64,000 bases of DNA from Pelagomonas calceolata (GCA_918797485.1 CAKKNE010000003.1:4402001-4466000); one strand, 5' to 3'; positions 27,157 through 37,810 are shown, counted from the stretch's first letter. Notes: generated by a model from the letters alone, not told the origin. Made by a program: numbers and translations.

Positions 27157-27874
27157 ATGAACGCCCCGCGGGGCGCCGCCACGGCCGCGACCGCCGCGAA
27201 GAAGGCCGCGAAGACCGCCAAGCTGGCCGCCGCGGCCTCGACGCTGGGTCTCGGGCTCGTGGCGCTCGTGGGCGCGGCCGCGACGCTGCTCCCGCGGCAT
27301 CTGCTCGACGCGTGCAACTGGACGCGGCACCCCGACGTCCGGCGCGCCTTCTCGACGGACGAGTGCTACCGGCTCCTCGACGCCGCCGTGCAGGCCGCGC
27401 CCAAGGCGGCGCGCCGCGACGCCGCCGACGTGCTCTTCCATTTGGTGGAGTCGACGCGCCGCGAGGGCGCGCTCTGGCTCGGCCTCGGCCTCGGGAGCCT
27501 CTACGCGCTCGCGGTGCCGTTCGACCAGCGCCACTCCGCGCTGTTCGTGCTCGCGGCGAGCGGGTCCCCGGCCGCGCGGAATCGTGCCGCGCGGCGCCGG
27601 CGCGGACCCCCGGTCGGTGCCGCGCAGGTCGCTCGCGGCCCTCGTCGACGCGAGCCACGCAGGGCTCCTCGGCTTCGGCGCGACGGAGATGCTCACGGAC
27701 CGGGGGCGGTCGGGCGCCCGGGTCCTCTGCGCCTACTGGCTCGTCGCGCTGCCGTGCCTCTGGGCGGGATGCGTCGGCTCGCGGGCCAAGGCCCGGGCCA
27801 AGGACGAGCTCATGGGCCGGACCCACACCGTGCTGCGGAAGGCCTGCAGCGGGGGTAACCTGAAGATTAATTGA
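27157..27874 (+). CDS. Hypothetical four-TM membrane protein
   Basis: Exons 27157-27563 and 27628-27874, phase 2, with a 64-bp GT-AG intron; 217 residues. The join reads LAASG-SLAALVDASHAGLL, a smooth hydrophobic segment. Predicted TM stretches lie near residues 28-46 (LGLGLVALVGAAATLL), 106-122 (GALWLGLGLGSLYALAVPF), 129-150 and 180-200 (LCAYWLVALPCLWAGCV). The N-terminus is Ala/Lys-rich and amphipathic, possibly an organelle-targeting sequence. The C-terminus is basic. No family recognised. Confidence 0.6.
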
Positions 27875-27973
27875 ACCAGCCGGAGAGGGCTTCCAAGTGG
27901 GCTCTCCCAGGCTACTACGGACGGTAGCCTGAGTCCGTGACCCGGCGGCCCTATAGGCTATACTACCGTGACG

Positions 27974-30769
27974 TTACGCAAAGTACTCCGAATATGTCGT
28001 GAGACGTAGGAGATCGGCGAAGATGCCCGCGGCGGCGAGCTCCGCGCCGGCGGCGGCGCCCTTGATGATGAGGGGCGCCGTCACGTACCGGTCCGTCGTG
28101 AAGGCCACGAGGTTCTCGTTCTTCTTCAGCCGGTAGAGGGGGTCCGTCGCGTCCGCCGCGATGATCTCGACGCGGCAGCGGCCCGCGTCGACGTCGATCT
28201 CGAACGCGTAGCGCAGGACGGTGTCGGCGTCCTGCGCGGAGGCCAGGCGCGCGTCGATCTCCCCGTCGACGCCCGCCCGCTCCAGGTCCCGGACGACGGC
28301 CTCGCAGAGGTCGTCCTCCTCGTAGCTCTTGTCGGCCACGTGCGCCGGGAGGAACGACTCGACCGCGACGTCGCTCAACTCCAGGTCCATGCCGAGCTCG
28401 CGCGCGAGGATCACGACCTTGCGCGCCATGTCCTCGCCGGACAAATCTTCGCGCACGTCGGTCTCCGTGTAGCCGTTCGCGATCGCCTCCCGGAGCGCGT
28501 CGCAGAACGTCTTCCGGCCGGGCGCGTGGCACCGGAGCACGTACGCCATCGTGCCGCTCAGGCAGCCGCGGATGGAGTGGACCCGGTCGCCCGTCAGGAG
28601 CAGATCCTTCATCGTCGAGAGGATGGGCAGCGACGCGCCGACGCTCGACTCGTAGCGCCACCGGCTGTTCGAGGCGCGCGCGGCCTTGGCGACGCGCTCC
28701 CGCCGCGCGGCCGGGCCGCTCGCGACGACCTTCGACGGGCACACGATGGAGATGCCCGCCGCGAGCCACCGCGCGTAGTAGGCCGCGACCGCCTCCGACT
28801 GCGTGCTGTCGACGACGACGCGCTGCGGGTTCAGGTCCGCCTCGAGGAACTCGGTCAGGACTTCCAGGTCGAAGTCGCGGCCCGCCGCCAGGGCCGCGGC
28901 GACGTCCGGCGCCGCGTCGCCCTCCGCGCCCAGGAGGTTGTCGTCGGAGAAGCACATCCGTTCCGAATTCGCGGCCGCCGTGACGCGCACCACGAAATCG
29001 TGCTCCCTCCTCAGCGACGCCTGCTGGCGCTTCAGCTGCGGCAGCAGCTCCCTCCCCAGTCGCCCCGTCGCGCCGAGCACCGCCACGTTCGTGACGACCT
29101 CGGACAGCGTGAAGGCCGTGTGCGCCGCGCGCAGCGCGCGCGTCGCGTCGGCCTTGGCCACGCAGACCGCGATCTGGCGCTCGCTCGACCCCTGCGCGAT
29201 CATCGCGATGTTCACGCCGGCCTGGGCGAGCGCGTTCATGAACGTCGCCGAGGCGCCCGGCGACTGCACCATGCCCTCGCCCACGATCGCGACGACGCTC
29301 ACGCCGTCGAGGAGCGAGGCCGAGTTCACCCGGGACCGGGAGAACTCGAGCTCGAAGGCCGCCTCCACGGCTTTGAGCGCCTTCTGGCCCTGGGCCGTCG
29401 GGACCGCGCACGTGATGGACGCCTCCGAGGACGCCTGCGTGACCATCAGGACCGCGACGCCCGCCTCCTTGAGGGCGCCCAGGACGCGCCGGCCGAGCCC
29501 CGCGGCGGAGTCCGCCAGCAGCGCGCCCTCGAGCGTTAACAACGATGCGTCGTCGACGGAAGTGATGCCCTTGATCAGCGACTCGCGCGCGGCGCCCTTG
29601 GTGATGGCGCCCGTCCAGAGCCGGGACTCCGTCAGCGCGCCGCTCCGGCCCTGGATGACCGTGCCCTCGAAGGCCGGGTTGAAGACGTTCCGCACGAAGA
29701 CGGGGATGTTGTCGTCGATGCACGGGGCCATCGCGCTGGGGTGCAGCACTTGCGCGCCGAAGTAGGCGAGCTCCATGGCCTCGTCGTACTTCAGGGACGC
29801 GATCGGGAAGGCCTCCGGCACGCGCCGCGGGTCCGCGGTGTAGACGCCGTCCGTGTTCTTCCACATCGTGACGCGCGACGCCCGCAACAAGCGCGCGAAG
29901 ATCGTGGCGGAGTAGTCCGAGCCGGAACGCTTGAGCGTCGTGGGCACGCCGGCCTCCGTCGTGGCCACGAAGCCCGTGCACACGAGGACGCACGACTCTT
30001 GATTGTAGTCGACGGCGTCGAAGACATCGCTCCGCTCGGCCCACCAGGCCCCCATCCTCTCCGTCGTCTGGGTCCAGAGCGGCGCCACGCCGGTCGTCGA
30101 CGTCGAGCCCTTCTCGCCGAGCCCCTCCGACTCGGACTTGACGACCAGCACCTGCCGCGCGTCGACCCAGTCGCAGGCGACGCCGGTCGTCCGCAGGTAG
30201 GCGAGCAGCGTCTGGGCGGACCAGATCTCGCCGAAGCCCGTGACGACCTCCATCGTGACCGCGGGCACGGTCTTGATCATACGCAGGGAGCGCACCACCG
30301 ACAGCACGTCGGCGGCGTCGTCCCGGATGCGCGCGGCGATCGGCGCCACCACGTCCGGGGGCGCGAGCTCCTGCAGCGTCGCGAGCTGCCGCTCCACGGC
30401 GTCGTCCAAGTAGGTCGCGGCCAGGTCGAAGTCGTCCAGGGCCGCGTCGACGACCTTGATCAACAGATCCGTCATGCCGCCCATCGCGCTCACGACGGCC
30501 ATCGTGGGCACGCCCTGGCCCTCCTCGCGCGTCGCCTCGTCGAGGAGGAGGTCGCCGACCGTCCTGTACAACTCGGCCGTCGCCAGGGACGCGCCGCCGA
30601 ACTTGTGGACCTCCCACGCCTTCGTGGCGCCGCGCGGCTTCACGGCTTGCGCCGTGATCGTGGCCTTGGGCTCGTCCAGCACCGCTCGCACGGGCGCGGG
30701 CCGGGGCGGCGGCCCCGGCGGCGCCACCAGGGCCGCGGCAAGCGTCCCGCAGAGCGCGAGGCTGCGCAT
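27974..30769 (-). CDS. thrA: Bifunctional aspartate kinase / homoserine dehydrogenase
   Basis: 931 residues, no intron. The leader MRSLALCGTLAAALVAPPGP resembles a signal peptide with a stramenopile-type plastid cleavage region. Aspartokinase: WEVHKFGGASLATAELY (about 52), VVSAMGGMTDLLIK. Two ACT-like regulatory modules follow (VAVLMVTQASSE; VVAIVGEGMVQSPGASATFM). Homoserine dehydrogenase from about 560: VAVLGATGRLGRELLPQL (NAD(P) fold), VVVDSTQSEAVAAYYARWL, SVGASLPILSTMKDLLLTGD, GCLSGTMAYVL, DVREDLSGEDMARKVVILAR. It catalyses the first and third steps from aspartate toward threonine and methionine, probably in the plastid. Divergent from chlP across 692 bp. Symbol follows the bacterial and plant fused enzymes. 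Confidence 0.95.
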   Translation of the reverse strand: MRSLALCGTLAAALVAPPGPPPRPAPVRAVLDEPKATITAQAVKPRGATKAWEVHKFGGASLATAELYRTVGDLLLDEATREEGQGVPTMAVVSAMGGMTDLLIKVVDAALDDFDLAATYLDDAVERQLATLQELAPPDVVAPIAARIRDDAADVLSVVRSLRMIKTVPAVTMEVVTGFGEIWSAQTLLAYLRTTGVACDWVDARQVLVVKSESEGLGEKGSTSTTGVAPLWTQTTERMGAWWAERSDVFDAVDYNQESCVLVCTGFVATTEAGVPTTLKRSGSDYSATIFARLLRASRVTMWKNTDGVYTADPRRVPEAFPIASLKYDEAMELAYFGAQVLHPSAMAPCIDDNIPVFVRNVFNPAFEGTVIQGRSGALTESRLWTGAITKGAARESLIKGITSVDDASLLTLEGALLADSAAGLGRRVLGALKEAGVAVLMVTQASSEASITCAVPTAQGQKALKAVEAAFELEFSRSRVNSASLLDGVSVVAIVGEGMVQSPGASATFMNALAQAGVNIAMIAQGSSERQIAVCVAKADATRALRAAHTAFTLSEVVTNVAVLGATGRLGRELLPQLKRQQASLRREHDFVVRVTAAANSERMCFSDDNLLGAEGDAAPDVAAALAAGRDFDLEVLTEFLEADLNPQRVVVDSTQSEAVAAYYARWLAAGISIVCPSKVVASGPAARRERVAKAARASNSRWRYESSVGASLPILSTMKDLLLTGDRVHSIRGCLSGTMAYVLRCHAPGRKTFCDALREAIANGYTETDVREDLSGEDMARKVVILARELGMDLELSDVAVESFLPAHVADKSYEEDDLCEAVVRDLERAGVDGEIDARLASAQDADTVLRYAFEIDVDAGRCRVEIIAADATDPLYRLKKNENLVAFTTDRYVTAPLIIKGAAAGAELAAAGIFADLLRLTTYSEYFA

Positions 30770-31461
30770 GGCGGGTCCGCTCCGCTGCCTCGTGCTGTCC
30801 TGCCGACGACCCGAGCGATGCAGGCGGAGGCGCTTGCACTCTGCACGGGAGCGCTTGCTCGTGCAATCCTACCGAGCCCGAGCGATGCCAGAGCGCGCTT
30901 GCACGAGAGACCTCGCTTCTCGCGCTATCCTACAATTTTTTTTGGTACTTGGCTTTGGCCGCGCGGAGCGACGCGACCCGATCGTCCGGCGATGCACTGG
31001 GAGACGAGCTGCTTGCACCCGGTGCCCGCACCCTCGGGGACTGGGACTTTTGTCCTCCCAGGACTTGTTTTTGCCAGGCGTGTCTGACCCAGGCGCACAG
31101 GAGATCTTCCGGCGTCGAAACCCGCGTCATTGAACCATACACAGCTGCGCAGCTTGTAGTAAAACACGCCGCAAACGCAAGGTGACCGCCTCGACCCGTC
31201 ACGCCGCCCCGACGACTTCGCAAATTGCTCGCAGATCATAGAGTTGGCTGCGGCTCCCGGTGCAGCGGAGCTGCGGTGTCTCTATGCTGCTCCCCCGGGG
31301 GCACAAGATTTCCTGCACCACACACCCGGCCGACGGCGCTGCGGCCGCTCGCCGCCGCCGCGGTCGGGACGGCGCGGGATCTCCGCGCTGCTCCCCGAGG
31401 ACACCTCTCGATGTCCCGCACCACGCGCGCCCCCACCGCGCCGCCCCGACGCAGGCCTACC
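30770..31461. promoter_or_regulatory. Divergent promoter region, aspartokinase-HSDH / chlP
   Basis: 692 bp between two plastid-type enzyme genes. Near the left end are two imperfect repeats (CCCGAGCGATGC followed by GCGCTTGCAC; about 30809-30900). No open frame is supported: the longer plus frame reaching upstream of chlP lacks an ATG before low-complexity sequence. Confidence 0.4.
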
Positions 31462-32841
31462 ATGGTGAAGCTCTACGCCCTCCTCGCGGCGCCGGCCGCG
31501 GCGCTCGTCGCCAAGACGAACCCGCTGCCGCGCGCGGCGCCGCGCGCCGCGCCGGCCGACGTCGAGATGAAGTACCGCGTGGCGGTCATCGGCGGCGGCC
31601 CGTCCGGCGCCTGCGCCGCCGAGATCTGCGCCCAGGAGCCGAACATCGAGACGTACATCATCGAGCGCAAGATGGACAACGCCAAGCCGTGCGGCGGGGC
31701 GATCCCCCTGTGCATGGTCGACGAGTTCGACCTGCCGTCCGAGATCATCGACCGCAAGGTCCGCAAGATGAAGATGATCTCGCCGTCGAACGTCGAGGTC
31801 GACATCGGCTCCACGCTCAAGGACGACGAGTACATCGGCATGTGCCGGCGCGAGGTCATGGACGGCTACCTGCGGGACCGCGCCGTCAAGCTGGGCGCCG
31901 AGCCCATCAACGCGCTCGTGACGTCGATCGACTGCCCGGCGCCGGGCGACGACAACGGGAGATACACGATCCACTACTCGCGCAACGACCTCGGCCGCAA
32001 GGCGCCCGACGAGACGCTCGACGTGGACGTGATCATCGGCGCGGACGGCGCGAACTCGCGCGTGGCCAAGGCCATCGACGCGGGCGAGTACAACTTCGCC
32101 ATCGCGTTCCAGGAGCGCATCAAGATCGACGACGAGAAGATGGCCTTCTACGACGAGCTCGCCGAGATGTACGTCGGCGACGACGTGAGCCCCGACTTCT
32201 ACGGCTGGGTCTTCCCGAAGTACGACCACGTCGGCGTCGGCACGGGCACGGTCGTCAACCGCCCGGGCATCAAGATGTACCAGGACGCCATCCGCGAGCG
32301 CGCGGGCGACAAGATCGCCGGCGGAAAAGTGATCAAAGTGGAGGCGCACCCCATCCCCGAGCACTACCGGCCGCGGCGGCTCAAGCACCGCGCCATGCTC
32401 GTGGGCGACGCGGCGGGCTACGTCACCAAGTGCTCGGGCGAGGGCATCTACTTCGCGGCCAAGTCGGGCCGCATGGCCGGCGAGGCCGTCGTCAAGGCCA
32501 TGGCCGGCGGCACGAAGCTCCCGACCGAGGCGGAGCTCGAGGACCTTTACATTAAGCCCTACGACAAGCTCTACTTCCCGACCTACACCGTGCTGGACAT
32601 CCTCCAGAAGGTCTTCTACACGAACAACGCGGCGCGCGAGGCCTTCGTCGACATGTGCCGCAGCGAGTACGTCCAGGACGTGACGTTCCAGTCGTACCTC
32701 TACAAGCGGCTCGTGACGCCGAACCCCGTCGAGGACATCAAGCTCCTCTTCGGCACGGTCGGCAGCCTGCTGCGCGGCCGCGCGATCGCGACGCCGGACA
32801 AGCCCTTCAGCAACCCGGTGGAGTCGCTCAAACGCCTCTAG
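31462..32841 (+). CDS. chlP: Geranylgeranyl diphosphate/chlorophyll reductase
   Basis: 459 residues, single exon. MVKLYALLAAPAAALVAKTN is a signal-like leader before a transit-type stretch, fitting complex-plastid import. YRVAVIGGGPSGACAAEICA is the FAD-binding GxGxxG; MDNAKPCGGAIPLCMVDEFD is the GGR signature; DVDVIIGADGANSRVAKAI, FYGWVFPKYDHVGVGTGT and HRAMLVGDAAGYVTKCSGEG are the remaining FAD/GD and GGR blocks. The enzyme saturates geranylgeranyl groups to phytyl for chlorophyll, tocopherol and phylloquinone, so the organism is photosynthetic. Start chosen at the ATG opening the leader; the earlier frame is unlike a protein. Confidence 0.96.
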   Translation: MVKLYALLAAPAAALVAKTNPLPRAAPRAAPADVEMKYRVAVIGGGPSGACAAEICAQEPNIETYIIERKMDNAKPCGGAIPLCMVDEFDLPSEIIDRKVRKMKMISPSNVEVDIGSTLKDDEYIGMCRREVMDGYLRDRAVKLGAEPINALVTSIDCPAPGDDNGRYTIHYSRNDLGRKAPDETLDVDVIIGADGANSRVAKAIDAGEYNFAIAFQERIKIDDEKMAFYDELAEMYVGDDVSPDFYGWVFPKYDHVGVGTGTVVNRPGIKMYQDAIRERAGDKIAGGKVIKVEAHPIPEHYRPRRLKHRAMLVGDAAGYVTKCSGEGIYFAAKSGRMAGEAVVKAMAGGTKLPTEAELEDLYIKPYDKLYFPTYTVLDILQKVFYTNNAAREAFVDMCRSEYVQDVTFQSYLYKRLVTPNPVEDIKLLFGTVGSLLRGRAIATPDKPFSNPVESLKRL

Positions 32842-34245
32842 GCCCGGACCCCCCCGCCGCGGCGGATAGGCGCGCTCGCGGGCGCGCGTGGAAAAGATTG
32901 GCGAATATTAATCTTCTTCGATTTCCCGTATTAGTTAACGCTGCAATTTGGTGGGAGAGAGAGGGGGTGGGTTTTTTGGCAGCGCGAAGGTCTGACGACC
33001 TCCACCTTCCAAAAAAACCACCCCCCTTTTTGCCCCTTTCTTACCAAAGTCGCAAAACTACTTCCAACGTATTTGGTTCGGGTTCGAAAAAGGCTTCTTG
33101 GTTTTGTAAACCGTTGTTTTTGGCCCTTTTCTAGTATGATTACGCACGACAAAAACAAACCCTTCAAAACGGCGACCGCGTTTTCATCGAACCAAGACCT
33201 ACCGCGCGGCCTTCCGACGTAAAAACCAGCACGGCAACCGCCCTATTTCAAGAAATACGCTGTCAGCACGAAGCGCAGCGCGGCGGCTGCCCATACCGCG
33301 GCGGTGGCGGCGGCGCCGCGGGCGCCGACCCAAATAAGTGGCCTCGGGGCGAGGTCGAGGCCGGCCCGAAGGCGCCTACAAGCCGTGTTGTTGGGTGATA
33401 CCGGAATCTAATAAAAATAAAAAATAAAAAAAGCGCATGCGGTGTAGGTGGCTATCCACTATCAGAGCTACCCCCGTAGGAGTCCGAGGGCCGATCTGCA
33501 TCCAAAAAAAAGTAAATAATTTGGTCCCGATGGCACCCCGTCACCGTCAAATACGCAATTACCCGAGGGCCCCCAGTAGTCGCCGTAGCGGTCTCGTTGG
33601 ACCCCATACTACCCCAACGATAGTCAATTACGAGTATATGCCATCTACATTATAAGAAGGGTACTTTTTGCTGCCCACGCTCGGGACGTGAACATCTTTA
33701 TCTGGAGCTCGCGTAAGTCGGTCGATCATGGAACAAATGATCGCATCATGGTCCATGGTGAAGGTACACGGGCTGATGGTCGCAGGTCCAGGCCAGAATC
33801 CAAATTGGCGAGATCATGGGGTCGTGGGACGGCCGAGCCGCCCGGTGATTTCTGGACAGTAAATCAAATGTACAGCAACTCAGGCGGTTAGGCTGGCCCG
33901 TCCTAGGACCGAAACGCCAGAAACGCAAATTTATTTCGCAACTCACCGGTCTGGGGCCAATTCAGTGCCCCGCGTACGCACCGTCGTCCGTGGAGAACGG
34001 GCAAGTCGGTCGATCGTGAATAGAACAACGGCGTTATGGTCCATCTGGATGGTGTCGTCGCTGATAGTCGCGGGTCTAGGTTCTAAGCCCCTTATCACAT
34101 AAACGTAGGGTCCCGAAGTCGCTTCGCGGCGAGGCTCCAACGGGCCATCTAACATAGCTCATCCCCGCCCAGACGGCCTAGATGGAGTCTACCACTAACA
34201 AACGGAAGGAAACGAACATAAACTCGGGAGTTGTCTAGTATAACT

Positions 34246-34386
34246 CTTCTCCCGCCCTCCGAGCGCGGGCCGTCGGCTCCGGTTCCGTCGATTGTGTATG
34301 AAAACTGGGCTGGAGTTGATATGATGTACCATTTGGACGGTAGAAGGCGCCTTCAATCGCTGGTGTATTTTGGCGAGCCGAAAGAC
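34246..34386. repeat. Dispersed repeat shared with 52227-52367
   Basis: Starts CTTCTCCCGCCCTCCGAGCG and continues with ATGAAAACT.GGCTGGAGTT and TCAATCGC.GGTGT; same orientation and roughly 80% identical by eye to 52227-52367. The other copy lies between a kinase-fold gene stop and LINE coding sequence, so it may be part of the LINE or an older insertion. Confidence 0.6.
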
Positions 34387-34425
34387 CTAGTGATCTAGCG
34401 TATCGACACACTAGGAATCCATATA

Positions 34426-34446
34426 TGTGTGTGTGTGTGTGTGTGT
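34426..34446. repeat. TG dinucleotide microsatellite
   Basis: About ten TG units, then ATGTACATACATACATATAG. No gene association. Confidence 0.8.
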
Positions 34447-34661
34447 ATGTACATACATACATATAGTACACATGTATACAGGCCTAGGCGGATGGCTTTT
34501 GAAAACAGACCTCTCCGACTGACCCCCGAATAGTGAAGTTCAACCGGTAATCTCCGCTCTGACCGGCTGCGCCGCGGGGCCGGCGGCGGTAAGTGTGGCG
34601 GCGGTACAAGGCACATCATCGTGATAGTTACGTGGTCGTGGGCGCGGGCTCCAAACGGGCG

Positions 34662-37661
34662 CTAGACGTCGTCGAACTCCTCCCGGATCTCCAGCGCCAC
34701 GTCCAGCGCCGACTTGAGCGCGTCGCACGTCGTCAGCTCCTCCGAGAAGGCCGCGTCGTCCCACGCGAGGGAGATGGTCAGGCGCCGGTCGTCGTCGCAG
34801 TTGAACAGCCGGTAGTCCTCGGCGGCGATGGCCGAGCAGCCGTAGAGGCGCCAGCAGCAGTTCGGGGAGTCGTCGGGCGCGCCCCAGCTCTCGCGCCGCC
34901 AGAAGGGCCCGTTGTACAGGTACTCCGGGGGGTAGACCGTCTGGTGCCAGAAGAGCGCGAACACGACGTACGCCAGCAGCAGCAGCAGCGCGAGCGGCCG
35001 CACGACGTAGTAGTGGCAGCGCGACTCGTCGACCGGCCGCAGCACGACCAGGCCCAGCAGAAAGCCCGCCACGAGCCCGCCGCCGTGCGACGCGTACGAC
35101 GTGTCCGCGTCGCTGTAGACCAACAGGTACACGAGCATGTCCAGCGCCGGCACCGCGGTGCAGATCAGGGCCCGCACCAGGCGCCGCGACCGGTCGGCCA
35201 TGCTCCGGAAGTTCAGCAGCACGTCCGCCGCGTGCAGGCCTATGAGCGTGTACACGCCGCCGGACGCGCCCACGACGGCCCGGTGCACGTCCGCGAAGGC
35301 GCAGGTGAGGGCGCCCATGGCCACGCCGAACATGTAGACGCACAGCAGCGTGAGGTGGCCGTGGACCATCTCCACCGAGGCGCCGAAGAAGAGCTGCATC
35401 GCGCAGTTCACGCCGAGGTGGTACCAGCCGACGTGCACGAGCTGGTACGTCCACAGCCGCCAGAGCTGGTTGCGCGCGTCGAAGCACGCCGGGAAGGGGC
35501 CTGTCACGCGCATGTACAGCACCGACGGCCCGACCGTCGGCGAGCCCGCGTTGACCGCGCCCAGGGACCCGTGCTCGCGCCGCGCGAAGATGACGAAGGC
35601 CGCGACCTGCGCGCCCGTGACCAGCAGCAGCACGATCGGCCAGTAGAGGCGCTGGTTCTCGTACGTCAGCACGCAGCAGTCGCGCGGGACGCCCACGAAC
35701 CGCGTCCCCCGGGGCAGCTCGCTCCGCCGGCCCGTCCGCCGCTGGTCGCAGTCGTAGGGCCCGTCCTTGTAGCGCAGCACGTACCAGTGCTTGCCCCGCC
35801 GCCGCCCGGCGCGCATGCGGCGCACGACGACGCAGCGGCAGTACTGGCCCTCGCCGAAGGCCGTGCTGTGGATCGGCACGTCGCCCAGCGGCGTCGTGAC
35901 GGCGTACGTGTCGTCGGCGTAGTAGAGCTCCACGACCACGCCGCCCCGCAGCGTCGACCACCAGGTCCGCTGCGGCGCGTCGCCGTCCATGAGGAGGGGC
36001 GCGGCGTAGTTCGACAGGCGCTGGAGGCGCCGCTGCGGCGGCCGCGCGGGCGGGTCGTGGAGCGCCTCGAGGGCCGAGGCCCGCGGCGAGGGCGGCCGCG
36101 CGGCCTGCCGCCGCGCGAGCTCGAGGCCGTCGGCGATCATGTACGCCACGGCCGCGCTCTGGAAGGCCAGGTCGAGGGTCCGCGGCTCGCCGGCCTCGGT
36201 CCGGAACCGCGCGCTGAGCGAGGCCGCCAGCACGGCGTCCTCGACGCGGGGCCGCGGCGCGAACGGCATCTCCACGCTCGTGATCCGGGAGAAGGCCACG
36301 ACGACGGGCCGGCTCCGCGCGGGCTCCACGACGAAGCCCGCGAACGCGCCGTGCTCTCTGATTATGACCGGCCGCGGGCGCTTGAACGAGTTCTCCTCGG
36401 ACGCGTGGTTGAGCGCGCCCACGCCCGCGCGCAGCAGCCGCCGCAGCTGGCCCAGGCGCTTCGACTCCGAGGCGCTCAGGTCGACGTCGACGCGCAGGTC
36501 CGGCCGCGAGGACACGGTCCGGCGGCGGGGCGACGAGGCGCGCCGCGGCGGCGGCGGCAGCGCGGGCTGGAACGGGGGCCGGAGGAGGTGGCGCGGGAGC
36601 GCGTCCGAGGCCAGGGTCAGGGCCACGTGCGTGTTCCGGTCGCGCGCGCGGTTCGCGGCCGCCTCGCAGCGCGACGCGAACGCCAGGAGGTCGCGGTGCG
36701 GCCCGACGTCGTCGTCGAGCGCCACGACCACGTCGCCCGGGCGGACCGCCGCGGCGGCGGCCAGCCCGCGCGCCCGGAGGCGGTCCACCCGCAGCACGTC
36801 GCCGTCCCGCCGGAGGGTCAGCCCCCACGCCTCCGTGGCGGTCGCGGGCGCGTCGTCGCGCTCGCGCGCGAACTCCGCGAGCAGGTCCTCCACGCTCGAG
36901 CGGCGCGACGACTTGCCGTGGGACCGCCGCCGCAGCGTGTCGTCGTCGGCGAGGTCGGCCTCGTCCGCCACCCGGGGCGCGGGCAGCTTCACCGTGTAGA
37001 CGACGTCGCCCCGCGAGCCGGGCACGAGCGTCACGTTGCGCTGCGGCCCGCTCCGCGCGAGGGCCCGCCGGAGCGCGCCGCGGACGTCGCGCGCCTCCGC
37101 GTCCGGCACGACGACCGCGGCGCCGACGGCCACGACCGAGTCGCCCGGCGCGCCCAGCCGGTCGCACCGGCCCGCGGCGCGCCGCACGGCGACGACGCTG
37201 CGCCGCCGCTCCCGCGACAGCGCGCCCCGCAGGACGAACGCGTCGCCGCCGCCCAGCGCCAGCAGCACGTCCTTCGCCGCCACGTCCGCGGCCTCCAGGT
37301 CGACGGCCGGGACGACGTAGGCCGCGGGGAGCGACGGCGGCGGCGCCGCGTCCCCGAAGGCGATGCGCACGGGCCGCGGCCCGTCCGCCAACCGGAAAAA
37401 CAGGGCCTGGAACGACTCGTCGGAATCGACGCGGAGCGCCTCGCCGTCGATCGCGACGAGGCGCATGCCCTTCGCCAACCCCTTCGCGGGCACGGCGTCG
37501 GCGAGCACGGCGCCGCCCCGCTTGGGGTCGAACGCCAGGTCGAGGCCCAGCCGGCGCTTCTTGAACGCGACGGTGACGGTGCGGCCGGCGGCGGCGGCCT
37601 CGGCGGAGCGCACGTCGAGGTGGATCTCCTCCGGTCGCGTCGCTTCCTTCGTCTCGGCCAT
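34662..37661 (-). CDS. Rhomboid-family intramembrane serine protease with PDZ-like domains
   Basis: 999 residues from the ATG at 37661. The N-terminal half has PDZ-like modules (LGLDLAFDPKRGGAVLADAV...GLAKGMRLVAIDG; WGLTLRRDGDVLRVDRLRAR...VRPGDVVVALDD) and a PH-like stretch near 450-560. The C-terminal third is rhomboid: LWRLWTYQLVHVGWYHLGVN (HxxxN, about 748), VVGASGGVYTLIGLHAADVL with catalytic Ser in GASG (about 799), and YASHGGGLVAGFLLG with the catalytic His (about 858), among six or so TM helices. The dyad is intact, so an active protease is expected. A long lumenal or cytosolic tail with paired Cys follows. The frame extends upstream into a GGTACC array but without an ATG. PDZ-rhomboid fusion is unusual. 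Confidence 0.82.
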   Translation of the reverse strand: MAETKEATRPEEIHLDVRSAEAAAAGRTVTVAFKKRRLGLDLAFDPKRGGAVLADAVPAKGLAKGMRLVAIDGEALRVDSDESFQALFFRLADGPRPVRIAFGDAAPPPSLPAAYVVPAVDLEAADVAAKDVLLALGGGDAFVLRGALSRERRRSVVAVRRAAGRCDRLGAPGDSVVAVGAAVVVPDAEARDVRGALRRALARSGPQRNVTLVPGSRGDVVYTVKLPAPRVADEADLADDDTLRRRSHGKSSRRSSVEDLLAEFARERDDAPATATEAWGLTLRRDGDVLRVDRLRARGLAAAAAVRPGDVVVALDDDVGPHRDLLAFASRCEAAANRARDRNTHVALTLASDALPRHLLRPPFQPALPPPPRRASSPRRRTVSSRPDLRVDVDLSASESKRLGQLRRLLRAGVGALNHASEENSFKRPRPVIIREHGAFAGFVVEPARSRPVVVAFSRITSVEMPFAPRPRVEDAVLAASLSARFRTEAGEPRTLDLAFQSAAVAYMIADGLELARRQAARPPSPRASALEALHDPPARPPQRRLQRLSNYAAPLLMDGDAPQRTWWSTLRGGVVVELYYADDTYAVTTPLGDVPIHSTAFGEGQYCRCVVVRRMRAGRRRGKHWYVLRYKDGPYDCDQRRTGRRSELPRGTRFVGVPRDCCVLTYENQRLYWPIVLLLVTGAQVAAFVIFARREHGSLGAVNAGSPTVGPSVLYMRVTGPFPACFDARNQLWRLWTYQLVHVGWYHLGVNCAMQLFFGASVEMVHGHLTLLCVYMFGVAMGALTCAFADVHRAVVGASGGVYTLIGLHAADVLLNFRSMADRSRRLVRALICTAVPALDMLVYLLVYSDADTSYASHGGGLVAGFLLGLVVLRPVDESRCHYYVVRPLALLLLLAYVVFALFWHQTVYPPEYLYNGPFWRRESWGAPDDSPNCCWRLYGCSAIAAEDYRLFNCDDDRRLTISLAWDDAAFSEELTTCDALKSALDVALEIREEFDDV

Positions 37662-37810
37662 GCGTGCCACTGGCTGACGCGCGAACGCTGCTCTCTCGTC
37701 GTCGCGCAGGACTTTCGAAACTTCGCCGTTTCGATTGGCAAAGCTCACTGGCCGTGAATGACGAGACGAGCAGCCTGAGGCCCTTTCAGCACAAATGCCG
37801 GGTAGACCGC

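Larger units (their letters stand above)
32842..34661. other. Long repeat-rich spacer between convergent genes
   Basis: 1.8 kb without a recognisable gene. It holds a diverged direct repeat (33715-33792 and 34003-34080, core AAGTCGGTCGATC...TATGGTCCAT), a 34246-34386 copy of sequence also at 52227-52367 beside the LINE, and a TG microsatellite at 34426-34446. GC is well below that of the genes. Confidence 0.5.

Noticed and set aside
32931-33167. Low-GC frames after chlP
   Set aside because: Short, low-complexity (poly-C/A tracts) and without domain similarity.
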